From NCBI GenBank assembly GCA_021845985.1, contig JAJZES010000043.1:124001-188000 (forward strand): a stretch of 64,000 nucleotides of DNA. The letters run 5' to 3'. Origin of the DNA: Pseudomonadota bacterium (GTDB lineage Bacteria; Pseudomonadota; Alphaproteobacteria; Acetobacterales; Acetobacteraceae). The notes beneath the pieces were generated by a model that did not search any database, was not told where the DNA came from, and worked only from the letters and a program-made list of their open reading frames with translations. This document shows positions 24,050 to 32,441 of this stretch, in pieces (position 1 is the first letter of the stretch; the number at the start of each line of letters is the position of its first letter). A program made the position numbers and the translations under genes.

Positions 24050-24354
24050 TGAGTTTCCGCGACGTGCTGGCGGAGGATCAGCGGCTGGTGCTGCTGCGGG
24101 CGCTCGCCGAGGTGCCGGGCAACACGCTGAACGAGAGCATCGCCAAGACCGCGCTGGCGCATTTCGGCCACCGCGCGCCGAGCGACGTGGTGCGCGCGCA
24201 TCTGGACTTTCTCGACCGACACGGGCTGCTACGGATCGAGAGGATCGAGGCGGCGCGCGGCGAGTTGTGGGTGGCGACGCTGACCGTCGCCGGGCTGGAT
24301 GTGGCCAACGGCAACGCCACGCATCCGGGCGTCGCCCGCCGCATGGCCGTGTGA
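24049..24354 (+). CDS. Winged-helix phage protein (VpaChn25_0724 / ArsR-like family)
   Basis: A 101-residue protein of a family common in Mu-like phages next to DUF3486 and often labelled ArsR-like. It reads RLVLLRALAEVPGNTLNESIAKTALAHFGH, then SDVVRAHLDFLDRHGLLRIE and ELWVATLTVAGLDVANG, a winged-helix order with helix, recognition helix and wing. The usual ending (ATHPGVARR) is present. Its role is unknown. The ATG overlaps the mini-ORF stop of the hairpin element, and the stop overlaps the next start. Confidence 0.88.
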   Translation: MSFRDVLAEDQRLVLLRALAEVPGNTLNESIAKTALAHFGHRAPSDVVRAHLDFLDRHGLLRIERIEAARGELWVATLTVAGLDVANGNATHPGVARRMAV

Positions 24355-24911
24355 TGACGCGGCCGTCGTCGATCGACCAGTTGCCGGAGGAGGTTCGCAC
24401 CGAGATCGGCCGGCTGCGGACGCTGGGCTGGACCATCGACCAGATCCTGGAGCAGCTCCGCACGCTGCTGGATCAGGCGCCGAGCCGGTCGGCGGTCGGG
24501 CGCCATCTGCAGAAGCTCGACAAGCTGACAGTCTATATCGGGCGGGCGCAGCGGCTTGCGGAAAGTGTGGTGCAGAAGCTTGGCGATGCGCCGGAAAGCC
24601 GTTCCGGGCGCCTGAACATCGAGCTGATGCAGAGCGGCATCCTCGATCTGCTGCTGCGCGCGGCCGACGCCGAGGACGGCGAGGTCAGCCCGCTGGGTAG
24701 TGCGAAGGAAGCGGCGCTGATGGCCAAGGCGCTGGCCGATCTGGCGCGGGCGCGGCAGTCGGACGCGGACGTGACCTTGCGGCTGAAGCGCGAGCTGGCG
24801 GCGGAGATGGAGAAGAAGCTGCGCCAGGTGGAGACGGAAGCCACCGCGCAGGCGATGACGCCGGCCGACGTGCTGGAACGGGTGCGCGCGCTGTATCGCG
24901 GGGAGGCGTGA
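24354..24911 (+). CDS. DUF3486 family protein (Mu gp27-like), terminase-associated
   Basis: A 185-residue protein matching DUF3486, the Mu gp27 family that lies before the large terminase and is thought to act in DNA packaging, possibly as small terminase. Family marks are SSIDQLPEEVRTEIGRLR near the start, the HTH-like WTIDQILEQLRTLL...PSRSAVGRHL, and a long helical rest with RLNIELMQSGILDLL and LARARQSDADVTLRL. ATG 24354 overlaps the upstream stop by one base. Confidence 0.9.
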   Translation: MTRPSSIDQLPEEVRTEIGRLRTLGWTIDQILEQLRTLLDQAPSRSAVGRHLQKLDKLTVYIGRAQRLAESVVQKLGDAPESRSGRLNIELMQSGILDLLLRAADAEDGEVSPLGSAKEAALMAKALADLARARQSDADVTLRLKRELAAEMEKKLRQVETEATAQAMTPADVLERVRALYRGEA

Positions 24912-24912
24912 G

Positions 24913-25074
24913 GTGGAAGCGCCCGATGACGGTCCCCTCGATCCCGGTGTTGTCGAGCGCATCCTGCATCTGATGGCGCGCGGGCTGCGGGCGATGCCGG
25001 CCTACGCGCGGGCGATGGAGGATGAGCGGCGCCGGATGGCGGCCAAGGCCGCGGTCAGCCATGGCCGAGCGTGA
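24913..25074 (+). CDS. Small phage protein of unknown function
   Basis: A 53-residue frame from GTG 24913 to TGA 25074, two bases after the DUF3486 gene. It reads MEAPDDGPLDPGVVERILHL followed by a helical, Met- and Arg-rich rest. It has no recognised domain. The tight spacing upstream and the overlap with the next gene support that it is translated. Confidence 0.55.
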   Translation: MEAPDDGPLDPGVVERILHLMARGLRAMPAYARAMEDERRRMAAKAAVSHGRA

Positions 25075-25249
25075 CGCCGAGCGCTGGTATTTCGCGATCT
25101 ACCGGGGCCGCGTGTGCTGGATCGGGCTGGCGCGGCGCACGCCGTTCCCGCCCGGATGCAACCTGCTGGGGCCGGAGGGTGGACGCTTCGCGTTCGGGGA
25201 AAGCCGCGAGGAATGCGTGGCCGAGCTGCGCGCGGCGGTGGCCGCATGA
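25061..25249 (+). CDS. Small phage protein before the terminase
   Basis: A 62-residue protein starting at ATG 25061 inside the end of the preceding small gene. It reads ERWYFAIYRGRVCWIGLARRTPFPPGCNLLGPEGG and ends SREECVAELRAAVAA, which suggests a small beta-hairpin plus helix fold. No family is recognised. The stop overlaps the terminase start (ATGA). Confidence 0.65.
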   Translation: MAERDAERWYFAIYRGRVCWIGLARRTPFPPGCNLLGPEGGRFAFGESREECVAELRAAVAA

Positions 25250-26574
25250 CCGCCCTGCTCTACCGCTATCAGCGTCGCTGGCTGGATGACGCATCACGCT
25301 TCAAGATCGGCATGTTCGCCCGCCAGACCGGCAAGACCTTCACCACCACGCTGGAGATCGCCGACGATTGCGTTGCCGCTGACCTGATCGGGCGGCGGGT
25401 GCGCTGGGTGATCCTGTCGCGCGGCGAGCGGCAGGCGCGCGAGGCGATGGATGAGGGCGTGAAGCTGCATCTGCGCGCCTACGGCATGTCGCTCGATCTG
25501 CTGGAGAGTGACGTGCGGCTGAATGACATCACCTATCGTGCCGTCGAGGTCGCCTTTCCGAACGGCAGCCGGATCACCGCATTGCCGGCCAACCCGGATA
25601 CGGCACGCGGCTATTCCGCCAATGTGTTCCTGGACGAGTTCGCCATCCATGCCGATAGCCGGGCGATCTGGGGTGCGCTGTTCCCGGTGATTTCCAAATC
25701 CGGGCTAAAGCTGCGCATCACCAGCACGCCGAAAGGCAAGAGCAACAAGTTTTATGAATTATGGTCCGCTGACGATAAAGTCTGGAGCCGCCATCGGGTC
25801 GATATTCACCAGGCGGTGGCGGACGGCCTCGACCGGGATGTCGCCGAGCTGCGCGCCGGGATGGCCGACGATGAACTCTGGCGGCAGGAGTTCGAGCTTG
25901 AGTTCCTCGACGAGGCCGGCGCCTGGATCACCTTCGACCTGATCACCGCGGCCGAGGATGCGGCGGCGGGCAGGCCGGAGGCGTATCAGGGTGGCCCCTG
26001 CGTGATCGGCAACGACATCGCGCGGCGCAACGATTTGTGGGTGGCCTGGGTCGGCGAGATCGTCGGCGACGTGATCTGGACGCGCGAGATCGTTACCAAA
26101 CGCGGCGCCAGCTTCGCCGAGCAGGACGCGGAGATTGCCCGGCTGATGGGCGCCTATCGCGTCGAGCGGCTGGTGATGGACCAGACTGGCATGGGCGAGA
26201 AGCCGGTGGAGGACGCCAAGGCACGCTACGGCGCCGGCCGCGTGTTCGGCATCCAGCTTGTCGGCGCGGCGCGGATGAATGTGGCGACGGTGGCCAAGCA
26301 GCGGTTCGAGGACCGGCGGTTCCGCATTCCGGCCGGCGATCCGGTGCTGCGCGCCGATCTGCACAAGATCAAGAAGGTCAACAGCGAGGCGGGGCTGCCG
26401 CGGCTGGTCGCCGATCGCGATGGCGCCGGCCATGCCGACCGCGCCTGGGCGGCGTTCCTGTGCGCCGCGGGGGCCGATCCGTTCATCACGTCGCCCGATA
26501 CCGGGCTGCTGGATTTCTTCCGCGCCCAGGCGGCGGCGCTGGCGGCGCGCAAGGCACAGGGGGCAACACCATGA
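25246..26574 (+). CDS. Phage terminase large subunit (Mu gp28-like)
   Basis: A 442-residue packaging motor: N-terminal ATPase drives DNA into the prohead, C-terminal nuclease cuts it. Walker A is ARQTGKT at about residues 25-31, Walker B VFLDEF at 127-132, and the coupling motif RITSTPKGKSNKFYELW near 160-176. The nuclease part shows IGNDIARRNDLW with the first acidic residue and VMDQTGMGEKP with the second. Longer in-frame starts lie inside neighbouring genes; ATG 25246 gives the normal length. It would act by headful packaging with host flanks as in Mu (family knowledge). Confidence 0.95.
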   Translation: MTALLYRYQRRWLDDASRFKIGMFARQTGKTFTTTLEIADDCVAADLIGRRVRWVILSRGERQAREAMDEGVKLHLRAYGMSLDLLESDVRLNDITYRAVEVAFPNGSRITALPANPDTARGYSANVFLDEFAIHADSRAIWGALFPVISKSGLKLRITSTPKGKSNKFYELWSADDKVWSRHRVDIHQAVADGLDRDVAELRAGMADDELWRQEFELEFLDEAGAWITFDLITAAEDAAAGRPEAYQGGPCVIGNDIARRNDLWVAWVGEIVGDVIWTREIVTKRGASFAEQDAEIARLMGAYRVERLVMDQTGMGEKPVEDAKARYGAGRVFGIQLVGAARMNVATVAKQRFEDRRFRIPAGDPVLRADLHKIKKVNSEAGLPRLVADRDGAGHADRAWAAFLCAAGADPFITSPDTGLLDFFRAQAAALAARKAQGATP

Positions 26575-26885
26575 TGGACGACGAGGATGGCGGCCGCGTG
26601 GCGCTGGCCGAGGCCGGCGCGCTGCGGGCGGTGCTGAAGAAGCTGGCCGATCTGTGCTGGGCGCCGAACCATCCGCATCGGTCGTTCGTGCGCAAAATGC
26701 TGATGATCGACCTCGCCGGCATCAGCGAATGGGAACGCTATCAGGTGACATTGCTGGCCTGGGCGTTCCGCGCCGAGTTGCCGCCCCATCTGCGGCCGAA
26801 GATCAACCCGCATGACCCGCTCAGCCCCGACCGGGCGCGCATGGAGGCGGCGGCGAGCGTGCCGGGCGGCAGGTTGCCGGCATGA
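26571..26885 (+). CDS. Phage protein of unknown function between terminase and portal
   Basis: A 104-residue protein with no recognised family. It is helical and contains DLCWAPNHPHRSFVRKMLMIDLAGISEWERYQVTLLAWAFR, then a Pro-rich tail (LPPHLRPKINPHDPLSPDRARM). It overlaps the terminase and portal genes by 4 bp on each side, so it belongs to the packaging module. Confidence 0.7.
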   Translation: MMDDEDGGRVALAEAGALRAVLKKLADLCWAPNHPHRSFVRKMLMIDLAGISEWERYQVTLLAWAFRAELPPHLRPKINPHDPLSPDRARMEAAASVPGGRLPA

Positions 26886-29731
26886 GCGGATCGAACAAGG
26901 CGCCGGGCGTGCTGGCGCGCATCGGGCAGGCGGCGAGCTATGTGTTCGGGGGCACCAATGCCGGGTGGTTCCCGCCGCTGGCGCCGCCGCCGCCGCTGGC
27001 GCCGACGGAGACGGCGGGACGGCAGTTCGACTACCCGACCGGCGTCAACATCAACACGCTGCCGCGCGCCGACGAGGCGATCGGGTTTCCCGAGTTGCGC
27101 GCGCTGGCCGACAATTACGACCTGCTGCGGCTGGTGATAGAGACGCGCAAGGATCAGCTTGCCAATCTGAACTGGACGATCCAGCCGCGCGACAAGAGCC
27201 GGCTCAAGCGCGACGATCCGCGCATCGCGGCGATCCGCGATTTCCTGGCCTACCCGGACCGCGAGCATGCGTGGGACCAGTGGGTGCGGATGCTGGCCGA
27301 GGACATGCTGGTGATCGACGCCGCCAGCCTGTTCGTGCGGCGCACGCGCGGCGGCGCGCCGTATGCACTCGACCCGATCGACGGGGCGACGATCAAGCGG
27401 GTGATCGACGAGTGGGGGCGCACGCCGATGGCGTCGGAACCGGCCTTTCAGCAGGTGCTGAAGGGCGTGCCGGCGGTGAACTACACCACCGACGAGCTGC
27501 TCTATCTGCCGCGCAACGTGCGGACCAACCGCATCTACGGCTACTCGCCGGTCGAGCAGGTGGTGATCACCGTCAACACCGGCATTCGCCGCCAATTGCA
27601 CAAGCTCGAGTTCTACACGGCGGGCAGCGTGCCCGATGCGCTGGCCGGCGTGCCGGCGACCTGGACGACGCAGCAGATCGGTGAGTTCCAGCAATACTGG
27701 GACGCGCTGCTGAGCGACGACACGGCGGCGCGGCGGAGGCTGCGGTTCGTGCCGGGGGACCTGGCCAAGGGCTTTCACCAGACCAAGGAAGCGGCGCTGA
27801 AGGACGATTATGACGAATGGCTGGCGCGCATCGTCTGCTACGCGCTGTCGGTGTCCAACCAGTGGGCGATCAAGATGATGAGCCGCTCGACGGCCGAGAC
27901 GGCCGGCGCGCAGGCGCAGAACGAGGGGCTGGAGCCGCTGAAGGCGTGGGTGAAGTCCGCCATCGACCGGGCCTTGGCGCAGGTGTGGAAGGCGCCCGAC
28001 CTGGAACTGGCGTGGCAGGAGGAACAGGCGGTCGATCCGGCGCAGCAGGCGGTGGTGGCGAACACCTATGTCCGTGTCGGCGCGGTGACGATCAACGAGG
28101 TGCGCGCCGACCTGGGGAAAGACCCGATCGAGGGCGGCGACGAGCCGCTGCTGTTCTTCGGCTCGGGCGTGGTGACGCTGCGCGAGGCGCTGGCCGGCGG
28201 TGGCGATGGCAGCGGGCCTGGTGCGACCCCGGACCCGGCTGCCGATCCGGCGGCGACGGCGCGGGACGTGACGCACCCGGCTGGCATCGATGCCGGGCCG
28301 ATGGAGAAGTTCGCGCGGGCGACGCTGGACCATGAGGGCACGCTGACCGGCGTGTGGTCGCATTTCCTGGCAGGCGCGGCGCCGGGGATTGCCCGCGGCG
28401 TGGCGCGGGCGGCGGGGCGCGCCGGACGGATGGCCAAGGCGGCCGGCGATGATCCGACGCCGCCGGCCGAGGACGAGCCGGAACCGGAAGAGCCGGAGCC
28501 GGCGCCATCAAAGCCCGTCATCCCTGATGGAGGGATAGAGGGTGCGGCGGAAGCGGCGGCGGCGTTGCTGCCGGGCGGCGAGACGCCGATCGCCACGACG
28601 GCCGCGCCGGCGGAGGAAGGTTCGGGCGCGCTGGTGTCGCCCGAGATGCTGGCGCCGGCGACGGCGCAGGGCGAAGCGGCCGAGGCGGCGATCGGCGATG
28701 ATCTCGGTGCCGCGATCGAGGATACGGTGGCGTCGGCCGGCTGGGATGCGGTGGAGACGGCGACGGCCGGGGTTCTGCGGCAGGCTGCCGTCGATGCGGC
28801 CGGCAACGGCATCGCGGAAGTGGGAAAATTCGTGGCCGGGATCGGCACGCAGGACATGACGCGGCTGGCCTTCCCGGACGCGGTGGCGTGGGCCGAGGCG
28901 CATGCCGCCGAGCTGGTGCGCGGCGTCGCCGCGACCACGGCGGATAATCTGCGCGCGCTGGTGGCGCAGGCCGAGCGGGAGGGCTGGAGCGTCGCGCGGC
29001 TGCAAACGGCGATCGAGGGCAGCACCAGCTTTTCCGCCGAGCGGGCGGCGCTGATCGCGCGCACCGAGCTGGTGCGGGCAAGCAACCAGGGCAGCGTGAT
29101 CGGCTGGCGGGCGACGCAGGCGCGGACCGGGACGGAAATCCGCAAGCGCAGCAAGCTCGGGATGAACGAGAATCACTGCGTGGTGTGCATCGCGGCGATG
29201 GCCGAGGGCGCGATCGGGCTGGAGGACAGCTTCGTTTCCGGCTTCGTGCCGCCGTATCATCCGAACTGCTACTGCCTGGTGCTGCCGGTGGTGGGCGCCC
29301 GGATGGCCAAGTGCGCGCCCGACCAGCCACGCGACGGCAACGGGCGCTGGGCGGCGACAGGCGGCGGCTATGACGCGGCGGCCGAGATCACCCGGGGAGC
29401 TGCCGCGATGAAGCAGGTGATCGACGGGCACGCGGACGTGCATGAGGCGATGGACGCGCCGGGACTTGGCCGCGTGGCGTTCGTCTGGGGGCAGCCAGGC
29501 AATGCCGGAAAGGGGTTCGCGGGCGGCTATGGCATTTCGCATGTCGTTGCCAAGCACGGCCAAGGATCGGCGATGCGCGTGCCGGAGACGATCGCGCGCG
29601 GCAAGCGGACGGACCGGCCTGATGGCGCCGTGGAATTCCAACGCGGCAAGGATATGGCGGTGCTGACGCAAGGCGGCCGAGGGCCATCGCATCATTGGGT
29701 GCTGACAGCTTACGTCTTGGCACGGCGATGA
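26882..29731 (+). CDS. Fused portal (DUF935) - MuF head morphogenesis protein with C-terminal toxin-like domain
   Basis: A 949-residue fusion. Residues about 1-430 are a Mu gp29-like portal (FPELRALADNYDLLRLVIETRKDQLANLNW, NRIYGYSPVEQVV, YALSVSNQWAIKMMSRST). A Pro/Glu/Ala-rich linker (about 430-640) leads to a MuF (gp30-like) region with RTELVRASNQGSVIGWRA, HCVVCIAAM and FVPPYHPNCYCLVLP near 720-810. After PRDGNGRW the last roughly 105 residues (VIDGHADVHEAMDAPG, VAFVWGQPG, GGYGISHVVAKHG, HHWVLTAYVL) resemble phage-borne Barnase/EndoU/ColicinE5/D-RelE-type nuclease domains. The portal forms the DNA gate. The toxin call is inference from pattern and from known MuF-toxin fusions. Confidence 0.88.
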   Translation: MSGSNKAPGVLARIGQAASYVFGGTNAGWFPPLAPPPPLAPTETAGRQFDYPTGVNINTLPRADEAIGFPELRALADNYDLLRLVIETRKDQLANLNWTIQPRDKSRLKRDDPRIAAIRDFLAYPDREHAWDQWVRMLAEDMLVIDAASLFVRRTRGGAPYALDPIDGATIKRVIDEWGRTPMASEPAFQQVLKGVPAVNYTTDELLYLPRNVRTNRIYGYSPVEQVVITVNTGIRRQLHKLEFYTAGSVPDALAGVPATWTTQQIGEFQQYWDALLSDDTAARRRLRFVPGDLAKGFHQTKEAALKDDYDEWLARIVCYALSVSNQWAIKMMSRSTAETAGAQAQNEGLEPLKAWVKSAIDRALAQVWKAPDLELAWQEEQAVDPAQQAVVANTYVRVGAVTINEVRADLGKDPIEGGDEPLLFFGSGVVTLREALAGGGDGSGPGATPDPAADPAATARDVTHPAGIDAGPMEKFARATLDHEGTLTGVWSHFLAGAAPGIARGVARAAGRAGRMAKAAGDDPTPPAEDEPEPEEPEPAPSKPVIPDGGIEGAAEAAAALLPGGETPIATTAAPAEEGSGALVSPEMLAPATAQGEAAEAAIGDDLGAAIEDTVASAGWDAVETATAGVLRQAAVDAAGNGIAEVGKFVAGIGTQDMTRLAFPDAVAWAEAHAAELVRGVAATTADNLRALVAQAEREGWSVARLQTAIEGSTSFSAERAALIARTELVRASNQGSVIGWRATQARTGTEIRKRSKLGMNENHCVVCIAAMAEGAIGLEDSFVSGFVPPYHPNCYCLVLPVVGARMAKCAPDQPRDGNGRWAATGGGYDAAAEITRGAAAMKQVIDGHADVHEAMDAPGLGRVAFVWGQPGNAGKGFAGGYGISHVVAKHGQGSAMRVPETIARGKRTDRPDGAVEFQRGKDMAVLTQGGRGPSHHWVLTAYVLARR

Positions 29732-29868
29732 AAGGCGCCCCGGCGGTGCGGTTTGGGGTAATCCCGTGCCGTCCTACGCACGACATCCTTCCGTTGGTAG
29801 CGGATGGCGTGGGAGCGGGGCAATGCAGGTTTGGCATCGCCGATGGCGGCGAGCAAGGGGAACGATAA
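29728..29868 (+). CDS. Small phage ORF after the portal-MuF-toxin gene
   Basis: A 46-codon frame starting in the stop of the large fusion gene (ATGA) and ending in an overlap with the next start (TAATG). It reads MKGAPAVRFGVIPCRPTHDI at its start, without a recognised domain. The position makes it one of two candidates for an immunity peptide to the toxin-like domain; it may also be only a coupling frame. Confidence 0.45.
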   Translation: MKGAPAVRFGVIPCRPTHDILPLVADGVGAGQCRFGIADGGEQGER

Positions 29869-30047
29869 TGGACAATGATCGGGAACTGGCAATCGGCTTC
29901 GCGCTGAACGGCCGTGATATGCGCTATATGAGCGCCGAACGGGTCATCGAGGATGCACAGATGTATCGCGACTTTCTTCGCGCGCATCGCGGTGCAGATC
30001 ACGCCGGGCTGCCGCCCCGCAATGCGCCAGTGAAAATGCGCCAGTGA
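29868..30047 (+). CDS. Small phage protein, candidate immunity partner
   Basis: A 59-residue protein starting at ATG 29868. It reads MDNDRELAIGFALNGRDMRY followed by MSAERVIEDAQMYRDFLRAH, with an acidic helical character and a basic tail. It is less GC-rich than the structural genes. It is the first good-looking gene after the toxin-like domain, the usual place for an immunity gene. No family is recognised. Confidence 0.55.
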   Translation: MDNDRELAIGFALNGRDMRYMSAERVIEDAQMYRDFLRAHRGADHAGLPPRNAPVKMRQ

Positions 30048-30406
30048 AGCGGAAGGCGCCCACGGCCGCTGCGCCCGGAACATCTGCGAAAGATGCTCCG
30101 GGCCAATTCCTGCTGACGAAGGACGAGCCGTTTCTTGTGCTGGCGCGTCCCAAGCCGTGGCTTTCGTTGAGGCCGAATGGAAGTCGTTCGGCGCCCCCGC
30201 GGCGTGTTTCACCCGCACAAAAGCGCCAAGCCGTTTACGAGGAAAATAAGCGGCTGGCGCAAGAGGCGGAAAGGAAGGCGGCACGTCGCGTGGCCACGGC
30301 CGCATCTGCTTACCCGGATGCGGTAAACTGCCGCAGCCGCGGCTTTTGTAACCCAATCGAGGACCGGATATGCGGCCGGTGCGCGGAATGGCTGCGGCCG
30401 GTCTGA
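30044..30406 (+). CDS. Basic Cys-containing phage protein of unknown function
   Basis: A 120-residue basic protein from GTG 30044 (GTGA overlap). The N-terminal half is Pro/Lys-rich and includes KDEPFLVLARPKPWLSLRPN. A helix (RQAVYEENKRLAQEAERKAARR) follows, and the C-terminus has a Cys cluster (CRSRGFCNPIEDRICGRC) that could bind zinc. It is probably cargo carried between portal and protease genes rather than a structural part (inference from position). Confidence 0.62.
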   Translation: MKRKAPTAAAPGTSAKDAPGQFLLTKDEPFLVLARPKPWLSLRPNGSRSAPPRRVSPAQKRQAVYEENKRLAQEAERKAARRVATAASAYPDAVNCRSRGFCNPIEDRICGRCAEWLRPV

Positions 30407-30810
30407 TCGTCGGCGAACGGCTGCGGTCGGCACGCATCCGCGCACGGTTCAGCCAATCCGAGGTCGCGCGCTTCATGCGTGTGACCAAATCGAAGATCGT
30501 CGGGTGGGAACGCGGCGCGATCCAGCCGTCGCCCGACGAGGCGGTGCGACTGGCGCGGGTGCTGAGTGTCGATCCGGCATCGCTGTTTGGGCGTGCAAAC
30601 CTGACGTGGATGGGGCTTGATGAAGCAACGGCGAATCTGGCCGCGCGGGCATTCCCTTCGGCACCGGCGCCTCGCGGCGCGCTACGCGGGCATGGGCAGC
30701 ACCCGCCTCCGCGCCTCGCGCCGGTGAGATGCGGCCGCTGTGGCAGGTGGATCGGGCTGCGGGCAGATGGATGCGGCGGTTGTCCCGCAACATCCCCACA
30801 GGCTGCATAG
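30370..30810 (+). CDS. HTH regulator with C-terminal zinc-ribbon-like cysteines
   Basis: A 146-residue protein with an XRE-type helix-turn-helix at about residues 12-70 (GERLRSARIRARFSQSEVARFM, then WERGAIQPSPDEAVRLARVL). A Pro-rich linker follows, then a C-terminal C-x2-C...C-x2-C pattern (CGRCGRWIGLRADGCGGC). Such a regulator inside the head-gene block is unexpected and suggests cargo, possibly controlling the toxin-side genes. ATG 30370 has GAGG seven bases upstream and lies inside the preceding gene; ATG 30388 is an alternative. Confidence 0.75.
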   Translation: MRPVRGMAAAGLIVGERLRSARIRARFSQSEVARFMRVTKSKIVGWERGAIQPSPDEAVRLARVLSVDPASLFGRANLTWMGLDEATANLAARAFPSAPAPRGALRGHGQHPPPRLAPVRCGRCGRWIGLRADGCGGCPATSPQAA

Positions 30811-30991
30811 GACGGGTCGAGTATCGGTTTTTCGGCCCCAAGGGGTACCGAGTAGCGGGCTGTCCGTCAGGCGCCTGTAGCGCCGCAAATCTGGCACCTC
30901 ACACATCCGCGATCCGGGGGCGCTCAAGCCGCCTGACCCGCCACCTTATTCTTCTGCATTCTGGCCGCCATCGACGGAGGCCGCCAGTCAC

Positions 30992-32431
30992 ATGTCGTTC
31001 ATCCCGCTCAGCCGGGTCGAGGAAGGCGAGAGGCTCGTCTGGGGGTTCCTGGACGAGACGCCCGACCGCGACGGCGAATGCTTCGACTACGCCAGCTCCA
31101 AGCCGCATTTCCAGCAATGGTCGGCCAGCGTGCGCGAGGCGTCGGGGGGCAAGAACCTCGGAAACATGCGTGAGATGCACAGCCGCGCCGCCGCCGGCGG
31201 CCTGGTCGATATCCAGTTCGACGACGCCAACAAGCGCATCGCGCTGTGCGGGCGTATCGTCGATGACGGCGCCTGGGCCAAGGTGCGGGCCGGCGTCTAT
31301 ACCGGGTTCAGCCCCGGCGGGAAGCTCGATCGCTTCCGTGCCGGCGGCCAGCGCCGCTACACCGCCAAGCCGACGGAACTGTCGCTGGTCGATCTGCCGG
31401 CCAACCCGAACGCCACCTTCACCATGCTGAAGGCGGCGGGCGGCGAGGAGAGTGTTTCCTTCGTGCCGACGCCCGAAAGCGACGATCCGGTCGCGGTGGC
31501 GGAACGCCTGGCTGGCGCAGGCACGCGCATTGCGTTCGCCGGCGAGGTGCTGGCGCTGGGCGCCGGCACGCTGGCCAAGATGTGGGGTGCCAGCGACGAT
31601 CTGCCCGAAGATGAGCGTCTGGAGAAGCGGGCCTTCAGTTCGGCCGAGCGCAAGAAGCTGGCCAAGGACGGCAAGGCGCTCCCGGACGGCAGCTTCCCGA
31701 TCGAGACGAAGGCCGACCTGGAAGCGGCGATCCACGCCATCGGGCGGGCCAAGGATCAGGACGCGGCGAAGCAGCACATCATCGAGCGCGCGAAGGCGCT
31801 GGATGCGACCGATCTGCTGCCGGATGGCTGGCTGCCGAAGGACGGCGCCTCCGCGCCGATGGCCAAGGGCCTGTTCACCGTCTCCTGCCTGTCCGGGCTG
31901 ATCGCGCAGCTCGCCGACATCGCCGAGGGCGTGACCGCCGAGGCCGCCGCCGAGGCGGATGGCAGCGACCTGCCGGCGGCGCTGGCGGACTGGATCGCGC
32001 AGGGTGCCGAGATTCTCACCAGCATGGCGAGCGAGGAAAGCGGCGAGGCGGTGGCGCGGCTGCGCGCCGCCGTGACCGCGCTGCCGGCGATGACCGAGGC
32101 CGAGGCGCCGGATGGCGGCATGGCGAAGATGGCCGGCGCGATGACCTCCCGCATGGTGAAGATGGCCGGGCAGATGGCCGGGCTGCGCGAGGATTTGGGT
32201 GCCGCGACAGCGCGCGAGGCGGCGCTGCTGGCCGAGGTGACGAAGCTGCAAGCCCTGCCGGCGGCGCCGAAGGGGCGGCTGCGGGCGGTTGGCAAGGGCG
32301 ATGACATCGCGCCGGCCGATCCGCGCGACAGCGCCGAGGAAGCCGCCATCGCCGCCATGCCGGACGGTTTCGACAAGGCCGTCGCTCTCCACCGCATTGG
32401 GCTGCGTCGCGCAGTCCGCACCACGCACTGA
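30992..32431 (+). CDS. Phage protease/scaffold protein (Mu gpI-like)
   Basis: A 479-residue head maturation protease fused to scaffold-type sequence. The N-terminal region (about 1-150) looks like the prohead protease-type domain (VWGFLDETPDRDGECFDY, GNMREMHSRAAAGGLVDIQFD, VYTGFSPGGK, PTELSLVDLPANPNATF), where His and Ser of the catalytic set may be MH and ELSLVD. Residues about 210-275 form a helical insert (FSSAERKKLAKDGKALPDGSFPI) found in several phage proteins. The C-terminus is a coiled-coil scaffold (VKMAGQMAGLREDLGAATAREAALLAEVTKL). The 181 bp before it hold no gene, only two weak hairpins. Confidence 0.82.
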   Translation: MSFIPLSRVEEGERLVWGFLDETPDRDGECFDYASSKPHFQQWSASVREASGGKNLGNMREMHSRAAAGGLVDIQFDDANKRIALCGRIVDDGAWAKVRAGVYTGFSPGGKLDRFRAGGQRRYTAKPTELSLVDLPANPNATFTMLKAAGGEESVSFVPTPESDDPVAVAERLAGAGTRIAFAGEVLALGAGTLAKMWGASDDLPEDERLEKRAFSSAERKKLAKDGKALPDGSFPIETKADLEAAIHAIGRAKDQDAAKQHIIERAKALDATDLLPDGWLPKDGASAPMAKGLFTVSCLSGLIAQLADIAEGVTAEAAAEADGSDLPAALADWIAQGAEILTSMASEESGEAVARLRAAVTALPAMTEAEAPDGGMAKMAGAMTSRMVKMAGQMAGLREDLGAATAREAALLAEVTKLQALPAAPKGRLRAVGKGDDIAPADPRDSAEEAAIAAMPDGFDKAVALHRIGLRRAVRTTH

Positions 32432-32441
32432 GGGAAACCGC

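Noticed and set aside
29388-30488. Long minus-strand open frame opposite the portal end and cargo genes
   Set aside because: It is antisense to five plus-strand genes that overlap in an operon. Its product is low-complexity and Pro/Arg-rich as expected from high-GC shadow frames.
30811-30991. Gap before the protease gene considered as an RNA gene or promoter
   Set aside because: It holds only two weak hairpins (around 30838-30856 and 30868-30884) and no clear promoter boxes, so I could not support a specific feature.
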